A stretch of 64,000 nucleotides of DNA. Source: Hymenobacter sediminis. Lineage in GTDB: Bacteria > Bacteroidota > Bacteroidia > Cytophagales > Hymenobacteraceae. Positions 45,083 through 54,450 of the stretch are shown here, piece after piece (the stretch's first letter is position 1; the number at the start of each line of letters is the position of its first letter). Where the stretch lies: the NCBI RefSeq assembly GCF_003231285.1, contig NZ_QKNS01000003.1, positions 496,001-560,000 of the forward strand, in the 5' to 3' direction. The translations under genes were made by a program, and so were the position numbers. The notes under the pieces were generated by a model. That model ran no database searches. It was given only the letters and a program-made list of their open reading frames with translations, and was not told where the DNA came from.

Positions 45083-45835
45083 CTACTGCCCGCCGCGCCC
45101 CAGATAATTCAGCGCCCGCTCTACGTCCTCGGGCGTATCAATGCCGATGGTTTCCAGCTCGGTTTCAGCCGTCAGGATGCGGTAGCCGTGCTCTAGCCAC
45201 CGAAGCTGCTCCAGGCTTTCGGCCAGCTCCAGCGCGGAAGAGGAGAGTTGGGTTATTTCGGCCAGCACGTCGGGGCGGTAGGCGTAGAGGCCGATGTGGC
45301 GCAGGTAGCGGTGGTGCTGCAGCCAGTTGGCTGGGTCTTGCTGCCGCTGATAGGGTAGGGGGTGGCGGCTAAAGTACAGCGCGTGGCCGGCAGCATCGCA
45401 CACTACCTTGGGCAGGTGGGGGCTGAACAGCTCTTCCTCATTAACAACCGGCTTAACCAGAGTGGCCAGCTGGGGCGGTTGGGAATGGTCGAAAAGGCGC
45501 ACCAGCGCGTCAATCTGGGCCGGGTGGATAAAGGGTTCGTCGCCCTGAATGTTAATGATGCAGTCGGCGGTAGTCTGGAGCTGCTGGTAGGCATCCCACA
45601 CCCGGTCGGTGCCGCTGGGGTGGTCGGCAGAGGTCAGCACGGCCTCGCCGCCAAAATCACGCACATGCGCTAGAATCCGCTCGTCGTCGGTGGCTACCAC
45701 CACCCGGCTCAGGCTCGATTGCCGGGCCTGGGTTACTACCCGCTGAATCATGGACTGTCCCGCCAAATCAACCAGCGGCTTGCCGGGCAGGCGAGTGGAA
45801 GAGTAGCGGGCGGGGATAATACCGATGGCTTGCAT
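45083..45835 (-). CDS. kdsB: 3-deoxy-manno-octulosonate cytidylyltransferase (KdsB)
   Basis: This 250-residue enzyme activates Kdo with CTP for lipopolysaccharide core synthesis. It begins with the nucleotide-binding GIIPARYSSTRLPGKPL (4-20). Other family motifs are VVVATDDERI (near 50), NIQGDEPFI (near 95) and the late IGIDTPEDVERA. The ATG at 45835 is preferred to a frame extension 10 codons upstream. The 5-base gap from the convergent DUF1622 stop leaves no room for a terminator. Confidence 0.95.
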   Translation of the reverse strand: MQAIGIIPARYSSTRLPGKPLVDLAGQSMIQRVVTQARQSSLSRVVVATDDERILAHVRDFGGEAVLTSADHPSGTDRVWDAYQQLQTTADCIINIQGDEPFIHPAQIDALVRLFDHSQPPQLATLVKPVVNEEELFSPHLPKVVCDAAGHALYFSRHPLPYQRQQDPANWLQHHRYLRHIGLYAYRPDVLAEITQLSSSALELAESLEQLRWLEHGYRILTAETELETIGIDTPEDVERALNYLGRGGQ

Positions 45836-46098
45836 GTGCGGAAGGGGGTAGGGTGACGGCCGCAAAAAAACGGAAATTTCTGCTCACGCCGTCCGGCCGC
45901 TGTCATCAAAGACAAACCACGCAGGCCATGTCGTTGAGAAGTCAGGTGAGAAATGTCCTGAAATCAATCAATAAAAAAGCCTTGGTGTCATATAGTAGCG
46001 CTGGCTTTCGGTTGAATGCGTAACTTTCGGCAAACTTTATGTAAGCAGGTGCATATCCCCTCTGGCCTGCCTGCTTACTACCCCTGCTTCTCTTTAGT

Positions 46099-47130
46099 AT
46101 GTTCCGATTTTCGTTGCTGACTACCGCGCTTGCTCTCACTGGTTTTACGGCCGCCGCTGGCCCTCGACCCGTAGCGCCTCCTGATTCAATTGGGGTAGAG
46201 TACCGCAACAACATCATGCTGATCAAGCACCGCGTGGGGCCGGGTGAAACCCTCTACGGGCTGGCTCGCCGCTACAAAGTGCCGGTGGAGCAGATTGTAG
46301 AAGCTAACTCGGGGCAGAAGGGGGCTTTAGTGACCGGTCAGATTGTGCTGGTACCTCGCAACAGGGTAGTGCTGAGCCAACCAGCTGCGGCTCGGCCCGC
46401 CGCTCCGGTAACCTCCGCTGCTATCCGCTCCCTACCCACCGATGCGCGCGGCAACCGCATTTACAAAGTAGAGCCCGGCGTGACGCTGTTCGCCATTGCG
46501 CGCCGCTTCCAGACAACTCCCGCCGAGCTATATCGGCTCAATAACTTCCCGGCTAACTACAATGTGCGCGTAGGCCAGACGGTGATTGTAGCTGCTGGGG
46601 CAGGTAGCGCCGCCGCGCCGGCCCGTGCTGCTACTCCAGCTCCGGCGGCTGCTGCCCCGGCCCGGCCCGCACCAACGGCCCGCCCGGAGCGCGACGATGA
46701 AACCGAGCGTGTAGCGCGCGAAACCCGGGAGCGGGAGGCGCGCGAACGAGCCGCTCGGGAACGGGCCCGCGACTCGGCCAACACTCCAGCCGTGACGCCT
46801 GCTGATCCGGCGGTCGAAGCCGCCGAAAGAGACCGGGGCCCTTCCCGCGCCAGCGAAATTGTGCGCCGGGTGTCGGAAAGCGGCCTTGCCACGGCTATCC
46901 AGACGGATGCTTCCGATAAGTACCTGGCCCTGCACAAAACCGCCCCGGTAGGTACTATTATGCAGGTGCGAAACATCATGAATGGGCAATCGGTGTACGT
47001 GCGCGTAATTGGGCCCCTGCCCGATACGGGCGAGAATACCAACATTCTGGTGCGCCTCTCCAAGAAAGCGGTGCAGCGCCTAGCTACCCCCGATCAGCGC
47101 TTCCGGGTAGAAACCAGCTACGTGCCGTAA
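46099..47130 (+). CDS. LysM protein with RlpA-like C-terminal domain
   Basis: This 343-residue exported protein has a signal peptide (LLTTALALTGFTAAAGP), two LysM domains that bind glycan (HRVGPGETLYGLARRYKVPVE near 36, and YKVEPGVTLFAIARRFQTTP near 122), an Ala/Pro-rich then Arg/Glu-rich charged linker (about 175-245), and a C-terminal double-psi beta-barrel part (GTIMQVRNIMNGQSVYVRVIGPLPDTGENTN in outline, about 295-325) like RlpA. It likely acts on or binds peptidoglycan. A 9-base hairpin (46041-46049, 46070-46078) lies in the leader. The next gene starts three bases after its stop. Confidence 0.88.
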   Translation: MFRFSLLTTALALTGFTAAAGPRPVAPPDSIGVEYRNNIMLIKHRVGPGETLYGLARRYKVPVEQIVEANSGQKGALVTGQIVLVPRNRVVLSQPAAARPAAPVTSAAIRSLPTDARGNRIYKVEPGVTLFAIARRFQTTPAELYRLNNFPANYNVRVGQTVIVAAGAGSAAAPARAATPAPAAAAPARPAPTARPERDDETERVARETREREARERAARERARDSANTPAVTPADPAVEAAERDRGPSRASEIVRRVSESGLATAIQTDASDKYLALHKTAPVGTIMQVRNIMNGQSVYVRVIGPLPDTGENTNILVRLSKKAVQRLATPDQRFRVETSYVP

Positions 47131-47133
47131 CGA

Positions 47134-47958
47134 ATGCGTTGTATTTGCATACTGTTCTTGCTGTTGGGGCTGGGTTCCTGGTGTCAGGCCCAGCCGGGTA
47201 GCCACCCACTGGAGCGGGCCCATCACCACCAGCAGAGCGGCGAGTTTGAGCAGGCGCTGCCCTACCTGCAGCAAGCCGCCGAACAAGGTAGTGCGCCAGC
47301 TCAGTACGAGTTGGGAATAGCCTACCACAATGGCCAGGGCACCAGCCGCAACGACACGCTTGCTGTTGAGTGGCTAATCAAGGCGGCCCGCCAGCAGCAC
47401 GCACCAGCGCATGTGGCACTGGCCAGTAAGCTGTGGTACTCAGGCTTAATCAGTAGAAAGCAGGTGCTAGCTTGGCTGCAGGCCAGTGCCGCGGCCGGCG
47501 ACTTTCCCAGTCTGGTGTACCTTCAGTACCACTGCGACAGCACCTATGCCGACAGTCCAGCTCCGCCGCTGGCCGCCTACCCCTTGCAGCTTAGCAAGCA
47601 GGTAGCAGCGTACGTATCGGCGGCTACTCCGGCCGATAGTACTACCATCATGCAGCAGGCGCTTCGCCTAGGGACTTGGTACAAGAAAGGGTATCGGTTG
47701 AAGGCAGATCCGGTGGAAAGCTACTGCTGGTATCTGCTAATGAACGAGATGCGCACAACCAGCGCCCATATCCTCTGGGTGGAGGCCATGCGCCAGGTGG
47801 CTGCTCTGCACCAGCAGCTGACTCCGACCCAACGCGCACTGGCGCTACGCCGGGCCGAAACGGTTGGTAACCGGAAACTGCGGCGGCTTTCTCAGTTCAA
47901 TCAAGCCATAGCCCGCTTCCAGCCTACCTCACCATCAGCGCCGGCTACCTCCAACTAG
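47134..47958 (+). CDS. exported Sel1-repeat protein
   Basis: This 274-residue protein has a signal peptide (CILFLLLGLGSWCQAQ) and helical repeats of the Sel1/TPR type, for example FEQALPYLQQAAEQGSAPAQYELGIAYHNGQG and DTLAVEWLIKAARQQHAPAH in outline. Such repeats bind other proteins. It follows the LysM gene by three bases, so the two are translationally linked and may act together at the cell wall. Partner and function are unknown. Confidence 0.82.
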   Translation: MRCICILFLLLGLGSWCQAQPGSHPLERAHHHQQSGEFEQALPYLQQAAEQGSAPAQYELGIAYHNGQGTSRNDTLAVEWLIKAARQQHAPAHVALASKLWYSGLISRKQVLAWLQASAAAGDFPSLVYLQYHCDSTYADSPAPPLAAYPLQLSKQVAAYVSAATPADSTTIMQQALRLGTWYKKGYRLKADPVESYCWYLLMNEMRTTSAHILWVEAMRQVAALHQQLTPTQRALALRRAETVGNRKLRRLSQFNQAIARFQPTSPSAPATSN

Positions 47959-47990
47959 AAATAGTAGTCGCCTAATTCTATTCTGCCGCC

Positions 47991-48749
47991 GTGAATCACG
48001 CCCAGGTTCGAGCTTTGCTCGAAGAACAATACCAGCGCTACGACCAACCCGCCTTTATTGCCGCCGACCCGATCAGCATCCCGCACCGCTTCACCCAGCG
48101 CCAGGACGTGGAAATCAGCGGGTTGTTTGCGGCCCTGCTGGCCTGGGGGCGCCGCCCTACCATCATCAGTAAATGCAATGAGCTGCTGCGCCGCATGGAC
48201 GACGCGCCCTACCAGTTCATTACCCAGCACCACGACGAAGATTTGAAAGGGCTGCTGGGCTTCTGCCACCGAACATTCTGCGATACCGACCTGCTGTACT
48301 TCGTGCACTGGCTTCGCTGGTTTTACCAGAGGCATGAGACCCTGGAGGATGCGTTTCTGGGCGGCAGCACGCAGAAGGAGCGCCTGGAAAACTTCCATAA
48401 CCTGTTCTTCAGCCTCGACGATGCCCCTCAACGCACCCGCAAGCACGTAGCTACTCCCGCCCGCGGCTCGGCCTGCAAGCGCGTGAATATGTACCTGCGC
48501 TGGATGGTACGCCCTGATCCGCGCGGCGTCGATTTCGGGCTCTGGACCCGCCTTTCCCCTGCCGACCTCATCTGCCCCTGTGATGTGCACGTCGAGCGTG
48601 TAGCGCGGCGTCTGGGCCTGCTGGAGCGCAAGCAGGTTGACTGGCTGGCTGCCGAAGAACTCACCGCCCACCTCCGTACCTTCGACCCCCTGGACCCGGT
48701 GAAGTATGATTTCGCGTTGTTTGGGCTGGGCGTGGAAGGCGTAATGTAG
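47991..48749 (+). CDS. TIGR02757 (DUF2400) family protein
   Basis: This 252-residue protein matches the TIGR02757 family: DPISIPHRF near 26, FAALLAWGRRPTII near 46, and the C-terminal RGSACKRVNMYLRWMVR and PLDVHVERVARRLGL-like segment (here PCDVHVERVARR). The family is related in fold to DNA glycosylases, but no activity has been shown as far as I know. The GTG at 47991 is the only suitable start. It is 32 bases behind the Sel1 gene. Confidence 0.88.
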   Translation: MNHAQVRALLEEQYQRYDQPAFIAADPISIPHRFTQRQDVEISGLFAALLAWGRRPTIISKCNELLRRMDDAPYQFITQHHDEDLKGLLGFCHRTFCDTDLLYFVHWLRWFYQRHETLEDAFLGGSTQKERLENFHNLFFSLDDAPQRTRKHVATPARGSACKRVNMYLRWMVRPDPRGVDFGLWTRLSPADLICPCDVHVERVARRLGLLERKQVDWLAAEELTAHLRTFDPLDPVKYDFALFGLGVEGVM

Positions 48750-48812
48750 AAGAGGAGCTAAGGCCTCATGTTACATTTAATTTATTGAATCTTTCCCGCC
48801 CTCGCGAGTGTT

Positions 48813-48820
48813 TATCTTCG
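48813..48820 (+). promoter_or_regulatory. -7 element TATCTTCG of mutS2
   Basis: TATCTTCG lies 43 bases before the TTG start of mutS2. A TTG at 48785-48787 is 25 bases upstream, somewhat further than usual. Confidence 0.45.
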
Positions 48821-48863
48821 CATTCCCATCCCATTATCAAGTACACAATACCAACTACTTCGT

Positions 48864-51281
48864 TTGATTCTTCCTCAGAACTTTGAGCAAAAAATAGGTT
48901 TTTCGCAGCTGCGCGAAATGCTGGAACAGTTGTGCTTAAGCGCACTGGGCCGGCAGTTTGTGGCCAAGATGTCGTTTCAGACTAAGGCTGATCAGCTGGA
49001 AAAACTACTGCTGCAAACCGACGAATTTCGCCAGCTCCTGAACAGTGGCGCCGATTTTCCCAGCCAGCACTATCACGATGTGCACCAGCATTTGGTGCGC
49101 GCCAACCTGCCTGGCTCTTACTTGGATGTAGCGGCCTTCTTTGCCGTGAAAATGAGTTTGCGCACCATCCGGGAAGCGCTGACTTTCTTTACCCGCGCCG
49201 AAGAAAGCTTGTACCCAACCCTACGCCTGTTGGGCATCGGGGTGCAGGTGGACCGCAACCTAATGGCCAACCTAGACAAGGTGGTGGACGATGAAGGACA
49301 GGTGCGCGAGGATGCTTCCCCGCTGCTGCGCCAGATTCGGCAGGAACTGATTAACCGCCAGGGCCAACTGCGTAAGCAGATTGCCGGTATCTTGCGCCAC
49401 GCTCGCCAGGAAGGCTGGGTGCCCGAGGGTGCCGAGCCCACTATCCGGGGTGGCCGCTTGGTGCTACCTGTAATTGTGGAGCACAAGCGCCGGGTAAAAG
49501 GCCTGATTCATGATGAGTCGGCGACGGGCCAGACGGTGTTCATTGAGCCGGAAGCCGTATTCGAGCTGAATAACGACATCAAGGATCTGGAAAATGCCTA
49601 CCAGCGCGAACTGGTGCGCATTCTGACCCAGCTCACGGCCCAGCTGCGCCCCCATATCCCGGACCTGCGCAAGGCATATCAGTACCTTGGCCTGCTCGAT
49701 TTTATTCGGGCCAAGGCTCAACTGGCGCGTCAGCTGGAAGCGGTGCTGCCGGTACTCAACCCACGTCCCCATATTCGGTGGCAGCGGGTGCGGCACCCGT
49801 TGCTCTATCTCACGTTCCAGGCCCACGCCAAGGACGACCCACGCGAGGTAGTGCCCCTAGATATTGAGCTAAATCAAGAACAGCGCATCTTGCTTATCTC
49901 AGGGCCGAACGCCGGTGGTAAATCGGTGAGCATGAAAACGGTAGGTCTGGTGCAGTACATGCTGCAGTGCGGACTGTTGATTCCGGCCGGCGAAGAGTCG
50001 GAGGCGGGCGTGTTTGATGATATTTTCCTGGATATCGGCGACGAGCAAAGCCTGGAAAACGACCTGAGTACGTATTCCTCGCACCTGCTCAGCATGAAGC
50101 AGTTCGTGACGCTGGCCAACAAGCGCAGCCTGGTGCTGATTGACGAGTTTGGGACGGGTACCGAGCCCAGCCTAGGCGGCGCCATTGCCGAAGCCGTGCT
50201 GGAGCAGCTCAACCGGGCTCGTGCCTTCGGGGTCATCACAACTCACTACACCAACCTGAAGAACTACGCCGAGCGCACCCCGGGCATCATCAACGGGGCC
50301 ATGCGCTACGACCCTGAGCAGTTGCAGCCCCTCTACCGCCTCGAAATCGGCAAACCCGGCTCCAGCTTCGCCATCGAAATTGCCCGCAAAATTGGTTTGC
50401 CTAAGCAGATTGTAGAGCGCGCTACTCAGCTGGTGGGCAAGGATAAAATCCGCTACGACCGGCTGCTGGAAGGCTTGGAAAAAGAGAAAACTGAGCTGGA
50501 GCAGCGCACGGCCGAGGCAGCCAAGCAGGAGCGGCGTATGAAAAAGGCCGCCCAGGAATATCAGGACCTTAAGAAGTACCTCGACGATACGACCCTTGAT
50601 GTGCTGCGTGAGGCCAAATCCAAGGCCAAAATGCTGCTTAAAGATGCTAACCAGCAGATTGAAGCTACTATCCAGGAAATCAGGGTAGGACAGGCCGAGA
50701 AGGAGCGCACCAAGGAGGCCCGCGGCAAGCTGGATACCTTTGTGCGGGAAAAGCTGCAGATTGAGCCGCCCAAGCCCAAAGCTACCCGTGAGCTAGCTGA
50801 CCCCAACACGCTTAAGCCCGGCGACAAGGTAGCGCTGCTGGGTCAGGAGGGGCACGGCGAAATCATGGCGGTGAAGGGCAAAACGGCTGAGGTTTCTTTC
50901 GGCGGCCTCAAAACCATCGTTAAGGTGAATCAGCTCGAAAAGTTGACGCGGTCCGAGATTCGGGAGCGGGAAAAGGAGGCGGCTCGTAAGGCCCCGGCCC
51001 AGCACGCTACCCTCGATATCACCGGCCGTATGTCAGGTTTCAATACGACCCTGGATTTGCGCGGGGAGCGGGCCGAAGATGCGCTTAATCGCATCATGGC
51101 GTACGTAGATGATGCCGTGATGCTGGGCATTCCGGAAATCAAGATTCTGCACGGCCGAGGCAACGGCGTTCTTCGCCAGGTGGTGCGCGACTACCTGCAC
51201 CGCGTCCGGGAAATAGCCAGCGTGGCCGACGAGCACGCCGACCGTGGCGGCGACGGTGCTACGGTAGCCGTACTTAAATAA
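48864..51281 (+). CDS. mutS2: MutS2 DNA-binding ATPase/nuclease
   Basis: This 805-residue protein has MutS-like core and clamp domains, the ATPase with Walker A GPNAGGKS (near 347) and Walker B LVLIDEFGTGTEP, a long charged coiled coil (about 530-625), and a C-terminal Smr domain (LDLRGERAEDAL near 729, HGRGNGVLRQVVRDYL near 760). MutS2 suppresses recombination and in some bacteria rescues collided ribosomes. The start is the TTG at 48864, giving (M)ILPQNFEQKIGF as expected in the family. It is followed by a repeat at 51296. Confidence 0.92.
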   Translation: MILPQNFEQKIGFSQLREMLEQLCLSALGRQFVAKMSFQTKADQLEKLLLQTDEFRQLLNSGADFPSQHYHDVHQHLVRANLPGSYLDVAAFFAVKMSLRTIREALTFFTRAEESLYPTLRLLGIGVQVDRNLMANLDKVVDDEGQVREDASPLLRQIRQELINRQGQLRKQIAGILRHARQEGWVPEGAEPTIRGGRLVLPVIVEHKRRVKGLIHDESATGQTVFIEPEAVFELNNDIKDLENAYQRELVRILTQLTAQLRPHIPDLRKAYQYLGLLDFIRAKAQLARQLEAVLPVLNPRPHIRWQRVRHPLLYLTFQAHAKDDPREVVPLDIELNQEQRILLISGPNAGGKSVSMKTVGLVQYMLQCGLLIPAGEESEAGVFDDIFLDIGDEQSLENDLSTYSSHLLSMKQFVTLANKRSLVLIDEFGTGTEPSLGGAIAEAVLEQLNRARAFGVITTHYTNLKNYAERTPGIINGAMRYDPEQLQPLYRLEIGKPGSSFAIEIARKIGLPKQIVERATQLVGKDKIRYDRLLEGLEKEKTELEQRTAEAAKQERRMKKAAQEYQDLKKYLDDTTLDVLREAKSKAKMLLKDANQQIEATIQEIRVGQAEKERTKEARGKLDTFVREKLQIEPPKPKATRELADPNTLKPGDKVALLGQEGHGEIMAVKGKTAEVSFGGLKTIVKVNQLEKLTRSEIREREKEAARKAPAQHATLDITGRMSGFNTTLDLRGERAEDALNRIMAYVDDAVMLGIPEIKILHGRGNGVLRQVVRDYLHRVREIASVADEHADRGGDGATVAVLK

Positions 51282-51295
51282 TCTGCCCATTCACT

Positions 51296-51372
51296 GTCAT
51301 TCCGACTGTAGGGAAGAATCTGGGTTAGCCTCCAGCAGGCAAACTTAAATTCCTCCTTACGGTCGGAATGAC
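51296..51372. repeat. inverted repeat, REP/MITE-like, unit C
   Basis: Arms of 23 bases (51296-51318 and 51350-51372) pair with four mismatches, starting GTCATTCCGACTGTAGGGAA. The GTCAT terminus matches the other dispersed repeats. It lies between mutS2 and rlmF. Confidence 0.7.
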
Positions 51373-51401
51373 CCATTTTTCAGCTTCTCATTTTCAACCA
51401 T

Positions 51402-52331
51402 ATGCACCCCCGCAATCCTCACGCCGCCCGCTACAACTTCCCGGAACTCGTGCAAACCAGCCCCGAGCTAGCTTCTTTCGTCATTCCTAACCCCACCGGC
51501 GACAGCAGCATTGATTTTGCCAATCCGGCCGCCGTGAAGGCCCTAAACCGCGCGCTGCTCAAGCAACACTACGGGGTAGCACATTGGGATGTGCCCGCCG
51601 GCTACCTCTGCCCGCCGATTCCGGGCCGGGCCGACTACCTGCACTATGCCGCCGACCTGCTGGCTGCCGACCACGCGGGCGTGATTCCGCGAGATAAATC
51701 GGTGCATGTGCTGGATGTGGGGGTAGGCGCGAACTGCGTGTATCCCATCATCGGGACGCAGGTGTACGGCTGGCGGTTTGTGGGCTCAGAAGTGGATGCG
51801 GTAGCTCTGCGCGCTGCCAAAAGCATGGTGGCCGTTAATCCCGTGTTAGCTGGTCGCATTGATTTGCGTTTGCAAGGCAATAAGGAGGACATCTTTGCAG
51901 GCATCGTGAAGCCCCGGGAAGAGTTCGACCTGGTTATCTGCAATCCGCCGTTTCACACCTCCGCCGCTGATGCTGCCGCCGGGAGCCGCCGCAAAGGCCG
52001 CAACTTGGGCTATGCCAAAACCAAAGCTGCCGAGCCTGTACTGAACTTCGGCGGGCAGAATACGGAACTCTGGTGCGAAGGCGGCGAGGAAGGTTTTTTG
52101 AAGCGCATGGTAACGCAGAGCGTACCGCTGGCGACTCAGGTACTCTGGTTTTCATCGCTCATCTCCAAAAAAGAAACGCTGCGGAGTGCCCACTATTTCC
52201 TGGGCCAGGTGGGTGCCACGGAGGTGAAAGTGCTGGATATGAGCCAGGGACAGAAAATCAGCCGGGTAGTGGCCTGGACATTTCAGGAGCCTAGCCAGCG
52301 CCAGGCCTGGGCTCAGCGTCGTTGGAAGTAG
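51402..52331 (+). CDS. rlmF: 23S rRNA (adenine-1618-N6)-methyltransferase
   Basis: This 309-residue enzyme methylates one adenine of 23S rRNA with SAM. Family features are [16 protein letters not shown] at the start, the SAM-binding [15 protein letters not shown] (near 104) and the catalytic NPPF tetrapeptide in [11 protein letters not shown] (near 180). Length is normal. It is cytoplasmic and a single-gene unit; the repeat upstream may separate it from mutS2. Confidence 0.95.
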   Translation: MHPRNPHAARYNFPELVQTSPELASFVIPNPTGDSSIDFANPAAVKALNRALLKQHYGVAHWDVPAGYLCPPIPGRADYLHYAADLLAADHAGVIPRDKSVHVLDVGVGANCVYPIIGTQVYGWRFVGSEVDAVALRAAKSMVAVNPVLAGRIDLRLQGNKEDIFAGIVKPREEFDLVICNPPFHTSAADAAAGSRRKGRNLGYAKTKAAEPVLNFGGQNTELWCEGGEEGFLKRMVTQSVPLATQVLWFSSLISKKETLRSAHYFLGQVGATEVKVLDMSQGQKISRVVAWTFQEPSQRQAWAQRRWK

Positions 52332-52367
52332 GGGTAGGCGGGAACGCCCTTCTGCACAGGAGCCCGG

Positions 52368-53114
52368 CTACACCCACGCGTGCCCAACTACCAAACAGCT
52401 ATTAAGCAAACAATGGGCACCCACAGCCACCCAGCAAGAGTTAGTCCGCTCACGCACCCACAAAAGCAAACTGCCCATTGCAAAATGGTACACTACAGTG
52501 TGCAGAGGAAAATGAGTGGGTGATACCCATGCGCCAACATATTGCCACAGCTCCATGCCGTGGCCTAGCTCGAACAGCCGTACCGGAAATTTGAGGCCAT
52601 GGCCCAGTATAAAGAGTGCTACCCCTACCACGCCACCCCAGCTTGTGTAGGTGCCGGGTAAAGGCACCACCTTCGGGAAGACACGGCTCAGAATGCCCAA
52701 CAACACACCCCGGTAAAACAGCTCCTCCTCGAGCCCTGGCATAAGCACATAGTAGAGTTTCTCACCAGTAGTCAGCAAACGAAAGCCGTAGCGGGAGACA
52801 ACAGCATCAATGAAAAGCCCAGCGGCCACCAGGAGTACAACCGGCACCACAACTCTGCCCGATTTGGGCAGCATTCGCTGTAGTCCAGCCTCAGTTGGCG
52901 TAGTCCAGTGCAAGCCGTAAATAAGGAGCATCGACAGCAGAATAGACAGGCCTTTGCCTAGCCATAGGGGTAGCAAAATCGCACAAGCACGCATTCCGCA
53001 TGCCAAGGCCGCTGCTGCCAGCCAGCGTGGGGCAGTAGTGAGTTGGCGGGCACACAGCAGTAAACACAAGCAAACCCACAGGAAGCTCCAAAAAACAATA
53101 GTGGCAAGAAGCAT
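52368..53114 (-). CDS. CPBP family intramembrane protease-like protein
   Basis: This protein of about 248 residues has about seven membrane segments and the CPBP/Abi signature: GLEEELFYRGVLLG (near 128), a later H in ILGHGLKF and a final H/N segment VGAHCLLNSCLVV. Relatives include CAAX prenyl proteases and bacteriocin-immunity proteins. The target is unknown. The ATG at 53114 is my choice; a TTG at 53168 in the same frame would add 18 residues that continue the first helix. GC content is lower than in neighbouring genes. Confidence 0.82.
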   Translation of the reverse strand: MLLATIVFWSFLWVCLCLLLCARQLTTAPRWLAAAALACGMRACAILLPLWLGKGLSILLSMLLIYGLHWTTPTEAGLQRMLPKSGRVVVPVVLLVAAGLFIDAVVSRYGFRLLTTGEKLYYVLMPGLEEELFYRGVLLGILSRVFPKVVPLPGTYTSWGGVVGVALFILGHGLKFPVRLFELGHGMELWQYVGAWVSPTHFPLHTVVYHFAMGSLLLWVRERTNSCWVAVGAHCLLNSCLVVGHAWV

Positions 53115-53226
53115 AGTGGATATTGCCAGTAGATAGTATAAGTGGTTTACTTCCTCTGGACTCTGCAACGCGCTTTCCTATTCTTTCTTGTTTGAGGCTT
53201 CTGTTCCACAGAAAGAGCATGAGACT

Positions 53227-53272
53227 CACACTAAAAAGGCAGCTCTTGATCAGGAGCTGCCTTTTTAGTGTG
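53227..53272 (-). terminator. murB terminator
   Basis: CACACTAAAAAGGCAGCTC (53227-53245) and its exact complement (53254-53272) form a 19-base-pair stem with 8-base loop, 20 bases past the murB stop. Confidence 0.85.
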
Positions 53273-53292
53273 ATGTGAGTAAGTGGACTCAA

Positions 53293-54321
53293 CTAGAAGA
53301 TGTTGACCTCGGGGTGCAGTTCAATGCCGAACTTTTCGCGCACGGAGCCAATAATGTCGTGGGCCAGTTCCCGGATGTCTTGGCCTTGGGCACCGCCGTG
53401 GTTTACCAGCACCAGCGCCTGCTTGTCGTGCACGCCGTGGGCACCCCGGCGCTGGCCCTTCCAGCCGCATTGCTCAATCAGCCAAGCGGCCGGCACTTTC
53501 ACGCCGCCCGGTACGGGGTAGCCTGGCAGCTCGGGGTAGTGGGCTTTCAGTTCATCGAATTTCAGCTGGGAGATTTCCGGGTTCTTGAAAAAGGAGCCGG
53601 CGTTACCGATTTGGGCGGGGTCGGGGAGCTTGCTGCGGCGGATGTGCATCACGGCTTCGCTCACCTCACGAGGGGTAGGCTCGCCGCCGATGCCCATGTC
53701 TTCGAGGGTGGTTTTGATGGCCCCGTAGCTGACGTTGGGCCGGGCCTGGCGGTGCAGGCGCAGCACCACACCCGTTACGATGTACTGGTTTTTCAGTGGG
53801 CCTTTGAACACGCTTTCCCGGTAACCGAAACCACACTCATTGGCCGAAAAGGTGCGCACCTGTCCGGTACTAATTTCCAAAGCTTCCAGCTGCTCAAACG
53901 TATCCTTCAACTCTGAGCCGTAGGCCCCGATGTTCTGGAGCGGCGCCGCGCCTACCGTGCCCGGAATCAGGGAGAGGTTCTCGATGCCGCTCAACTCCTG
54001 GTCCAGGGTGTACTGCACCAACCCGTGCCACGACTCGCCGGCCCCGGCCCGCACCAGGGCGGTTTCCTCATCCTGACTGATAATAGCAAGCCCCCGGATT
54101 TCATTTTTGAGCACGACGCCGTCGAAGTCGCGGGTGAAGAGCAAGTTGGAACCGCCACCCAGCACTAGCTTCTCCGTGGCCTGCACTTCGGGCAGCGCCA
54201 GCAGTGCCCGCAGTTCTTCCTCTGATGTAAACCGGGCGAAAAGCCGCGCTTTTACATCCAGACCGAACGTGTTGTAGGGGCGAAGAGAAACGTGGTGTTC
54301 AAGAACGGGAGCCGAAGCCAT
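53293..54321 (-). CDS. murB: UDP-N-acetylenolpyruvoylglucosamine reductase (MurB)
   Basis: This 342-residue flavoenzyme makes UDP-N-acetylmuramate for peptidoglycan. It has the FAD motif VLGGGSNLLF (near 53), SLIPGTVGAAPLQNIGAYG (near 117-135), the catalytic serine in NAGSFFKNPEI (near 243), and the final glutamate in the GIELHPEVNIF tail. The arrangement and length fit the type I enzyme. It is followed by a strong terminator and preceded by the sugar transporter on the same strand. Confidence 0.96.
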   Translation of the reverse strand: MASAPVLEHHVSLRPYNTFGLDVKARLFARFTSEEELRALLALPEVQATEKLVLGGGSNLLFTRDFDGVVLKNEIRGLAIISQDEETALVRAGAGESWHGLVQYTLDQELSGIENLSLIPGTVGAAPLQNIGAYGSELKDTFEQLEALEISTGQVRTFSANECGFGYRESVFKGPLKNQYIVTGVVLRLHRQARPNVSYGAIKTTLEDMGIGGEPTPREVSEAVMHIRRSKLPDPAQIGNAGSFFKNPEISQLKFDELKAHYPELPGYPVPGGVKVPAAWLIEQCGWKGQRRGAHGVHDKQALVLVNHGGAQGQDIRELAHDIIGSVREKFGIELHPEVNIF

Positions 54322-54397
54322 ACGAAAAGCGCTGAAGGTGATTTCGGGGCAAAGGTAGCCGTTTGGCTATTGTGGGGATTACTGTGGGCTACAAAAG

Positions 54398-54431
54398 AAA
54401 GGTCCGCTACCTGATAGGGTAGTGGACCTTT
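54398..54431 (-). terminator. sugar transporter terminator
   Basis: AAAGGTCCGCTAC (54398-54410) and GTAGTGGACCTTT (54419-54431) pair with one G-T type mismatch around an 8-base loop, 19 bases past the stop. Confidence 0.8.
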
Positions 54432-54450
54432 TAAAGCATCAGTCAGGCAG

